This document shows positions 61,560 to 64,000 of a DNA stretch of 64,000 nucleotides, piece after piece. The notes below the pieces were generated by a model, which made no database searches, was not told the origin of the DNA, and saw only the letters and a program-made list of their open reading frames with translations. The translations under genes were made by a program, and so were the position numbers. The first letter of the stretch is position 1. Each line of letters begins with the position of its first letter. This stretch comes from Dillenia suffruticosa (Eukaryota; Streptophyta; Magnoliopsida; Dilleniales; Dilleniaceae). The stretch lies in NCBI GenBank assembly GCA_033439265.1, contig JAVTVX010000010.1, positions 18,837,056 to 18,901,055 on the forward strand. Direction: 5' to 3'.

Positions 61560-63033
61560 ATGAACCGGAAAGCTGGGAGGAGGTTCCACGTAGTGGCCAT
61601 CCCGTATCCGGGTCGAGGCCACATAAACCCCATGCTGAATCTCTGCCGTCTGATTAGCTTCAAGCAACCGGATTTTCTCATCAGTTTCGTTGTCACGGAG
61701 GAGTGGCTCGCCTTGATCGGCTGTGAAAGCAAGCCTTGCAATGTACACTTCGTTACCATACCTAACGTGATTCCGTCGGAGCTGGATCGGGGAAAAGACA
61801 CGACCCGATTCATCGAAGCTGTTTGCACGAAAATGGAACATCCGTTTGACCAGCTTCTTGATCGGCTTGAGATGCCAGCTAATGTCATCGTCGCAGATAA
61901 TTTCGTTTCCTGGGCCGTTTGTGTTGGTAATCGGAGAAATATTCCGGTAGCATTTCTTTGGCCGATGTCAGCCATAGTTTTTTCTCTGTTCTATCATTTT
62001 GATCTTTTCCTTGAAAACAAGCATCTTCCCTTAACTAATCCTGGTGGGTCCTAATGCTAATATAATTTTTATCTACTCAAAAATGGTACTGGTTTTGTCA
62101 GATGGTTTACGATGTGCTTTGTTTGGTTTTGTAGAAAGAGAAGAAGAGCGTGTGGGCTACATTCCTGGAATTTCATCAATTCGTTTAGCGGATCTTCCCA
62201 CAATAATTTACTCGAAAGATCAGTTGAAATTTAATCGAATATTGGAGGTCATGGCTCGGGGGCGGAAAGCCCAATATCAACTTTTTAGTTCCATATACGA
62301 GCTGGAACCTCAAGTCATTAGCGCACTGAGGCAAGAATTCACATTCCCGGCCTTCTCTATAGGCCCTCTGGTACCTTATTTCCCCCTCCAAAACCATTTT
62401 TCATCATATAATGAAAGTAACTTATACTCTGATTGGCTTGATTCTCAACCCGACAACTCGGTTCTATATGTCTCGTTTGGTAGTTTTTTGTCGGTTTCCA
62501 GTGCTCAAGTAGATGAAATTGCGGCAGCATTGCGCGCTAGCAGTGTTCGTTACTTCTGGGCGGCGCGAGATGAATCAACTAGCAGGCTTCAAGAGACTTG
62601 TGGTGAAATGGGAATGGTCGTGAGTTGGTGTGACCAATTAAGAGTGCTTTGCCATCCTTGCATCGGAGGTTTTCTTACCCATTGCGGTTGGAATTCAATT
62701 CAGGAGGGTATTTATGCTGGGGTTCCCTTTTTAACTTTTCCCATTTTCATGGATCAAGTGCCAAACAGTAAATTGGTTGAGGAAGACTGGAAAATTGGAT
62801 GGAGATTGAACAGGAACGCATGGATGATGAGGGAAATGGAATATTTGGTGAAAAGAGAGGAAATCGTCAGTTTTGTGCAGAGGTTGATAGATTGGCAGAG
62901 TGAGGAGGTAAAAGAAATGAGAAAAAGAGTAAAACAACTACAAGGAATCTGTCGACTAGCCATTGAGGAAGGTGGATCATCTGAAACTAACCTGGATAAT
63001 TTCATCAAGGACATTTTTTGTGCTGCCCCCTGA
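61560..63033 (+). CDS. UDP-glycosyltransferase, UGT87A-like
   Basis: Family 1 glycosyltransferase that transfers sugar from UDP-glucose to a small acceptor in the cytosol. Two exons, 61560-62043 and 62135-63033, join in phase to give 460 residues, normal length. The catalytic His is His21 in PYPGRGHINPML; Asp in VIVADNFVSWA is the likely partner. The 44-residue PSPG sugar-binding box runs from Trp326 to Gln369 (WCDQLRVLCHP, HCGWNSIQEG, ending DQ), the final Gln favouring UDP-glucose. The opening and the GYIPGISSIRLADLP region resemble group-K UGT87A enzymes, one of which affects flowering time in Arabidopsis. The acceptor cannot be inferred. A partial broken copy lies 280 bp downstream. Confidence 0.93.
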
Positions 63034-63187
63034 AATTGAGAAAGAGAGTCCTATATCGAACTTGTTCTGCAATTATTTTCTAAAAGAGAAGTTTTTCTAT
63101 GAATGATTTCTCGAGATATTAAATTCAAAATCAAAACAGAGTTCGTTATATGGGTAACAAGCAAAGTAGCTTTGCAGGAGCGCCGAG

Positions 63188-63305
63188 CCTCTCTCTCTCT
63201 CTCTCTCTCTCATCAGTAAGGAAAAGAATCTCAACCCGACGCAAAGAATACTTTGCCCTCTGTATCTTTTTTCTTTTTTTTTCTCTCTCTCTCTCTCTCT
63301 CTCTT
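63188..63305. repeat. Two CT repeats upstream of the UGT remnant
   Basis: CT tracts at 63188-63211 and 63281-63305 separated by about 70 bp of mixed sequence. Compare the CT tract in the leader of the intact copy. Confidence 0.85.
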
Positions 63306-63312
63306 TGTTTAG

Positions 63313-63535
63313 AGAGAGAGGAGAGGTGTTTGTTGGCTACACCCAAGGCATTTCACATGAAAAACCTAGCAAATCTTTATCAAGCCTTGAATTCAGTGAC
63401 CCAAGTGCCCCATGCTCAATATCTTCTATTTAGTTCCATCCACAGCTTGAACCCCAAGATGTAGACGAGTTAAGGGAACATTTGACGGTTCCTCTGTACC
63501 CCATAGGCCCTCTCATACCTCATTCCACCCTCAAA
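63313..63535 (+). pseudogene. UGT87A-like exon 2 remnant
   Basis: Directly after a TTTAG acceptor-like site, pieces in different frames match exon 2 of the intact gene: VFVGYTQGISH against GYIPGIS, HAQYLLFSSIHSLNP against KAQYQLFSSIYELEP, and VPLYPIGPLIP against FPAFSIGPLVP. At least two frameshifts separate them, and the PSPG box is not found before the window ends. It is a dead partial tandem duplicate. Confidence 0.8.
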
Positions 63536-63760
63536 AAAAGAGGCCTAAAAGAAAAAAAAAAAAGGTAATTGTTATTTGTGAAGTGCTCAAAATCATGATT
63601 TCAATTTCCCAACAAAGATTCAAATTTCCAATTTCGAATTTGTATGTGCTGAAATGAGCGTACTATTTTTAGGTGAAAGTGATCAAACTCACTCCTCTCT
63701 TTTTGATATCAATGTATCAAATATCGATCGATCATTTTTTTTCTTTTTTTTTTTCATTTT

Positions 63761-63862
63761 TGATTGATTTAGGTGATTGCATCTAACTTCTCTTTGTCTT
63801 CCTCTCTTTTTTTGATTGATTTAGGTGATTGTGTCTATCTTCTCTTTGTCTTCTTCTCTCTC
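63761..63862 (+). repeat. Tandem duplication of 52 bp
   Basis: Two copies of a unit starting TGATTGATTTAGGTGATTG and containing TTCTCTTTGTCTTC, at about 63761-63812 and 63813-63862, followed by a T-run. Non-coding. Confidence 0.7.
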
Positions 63863-64000
63863 TGGTTGTTTTTTTTTTTTTTTTTTTTTTTTCTTTCTAT
63901 AGGTTTGTCGTTGAACACAGAGAGAGAAATTGAGAGAGAAAAAGAAATAGGGAGAGATTAATGGATTGAGTTGAAAGTAGAAGAGAGAAAAAAATTGATG

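Noticed and set aside
61470..61975. Minus-strand frames of 120-160 residues opposite UGT exon 1
   Set aside because: Antisense to a well-supported exon and entering the CT repeat.
1..64000. CRISPR arrays, operons, prophage or bacterial features
   Set aside because: The DNA is nuclear plant sequence with spliced genes; the repeats seen are simple repeats, transposon ends or local duplications.

Overview
The window is nuclear DNA of a flowering plant, most likely a (woody) eudicot. The coding parts are AT-rich, many-exon genes with GT-AG introns and plant-only families (laccase, CHX exchanger, UGT87-type glycosyltransferase, chloroplast-targeted enzymes), separated by AT-rich intergenic DNA with long GA/CT and poly-C/poly-T tracts. 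Nothing in it is bacterial. The species cannot be named from the sequence. Exon boundaries below were read by eye from splice signals, phase and recalled homologues; no alignment was run.

Layout. 0.7-9.2 kb (+): the 3' two thirds of a NatB auxiliary subunit gene (NAA25) with three reading-frame breaks. 9.9-17.9 kb: an 8.0-kb Mutator-like element (MULE) with long terminal inverted repeats, a perfect 9-bp target duplication (GAGATATTA), palindrome arrays at both ends, a decayed mudrA-type transposase and a plant-mobile-domain (PMD) gene. 18.9-21.5 kb (+): an intact laccase. 22.1-22.8 kb (-): a degenerate SWC6-like gene (SWR1 complex). 23.9-26.8 kb (-): an intact CHX cation/H+ exchanger. 29.7-29.9 kb (-): a MIR390 hairpin with exact-looking mature and star strands. 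30-39.4 kb: 9 kb with no recognisable gene. 39.5-43.1 kb (+): SLP1, a Shewanella-like protein phosphatase of chloroplasts. 44.7-47.0 kb (+): plastid malonyl-CoA:ACP transacylase. 47.6-48.2 kb (-): a small acidic protein of unknown function. 49.7-51.0 kb (+): the C-terminal half only of a PBCP-type PP2C, with a SINE in its last intron. 52.2-54.9 kb (-): mitoferrin. 56.2 kb: an RNase H remnant of a non-LTR retrotransposon. 58.4-60.9 kb (-): DFO, a meiotic double-strand-break factor. 61.6-63.0 kb (+): an intact UGT87A-type glycosyltransferase followed by a broken partial copy.

The genes do not form a pathway. What ties them together is ancestral neighbourhood: from memory, the same families sit near each other in separate Arabidopsis segments (UGT87A, mitoferrin, PBCP, MCAT, LAC3 and CHX13 on chromosome 2; SLP1, mitoferrin and DFO on chromosome 1; NAA25, a CHX and MIR390b on chromosome 5). 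The window therefore looks like a less fractionated version of an ancestral block. The two most notable items are the MIR390 gene and the PMD-carrying MULE with its self-complementary end arrays.
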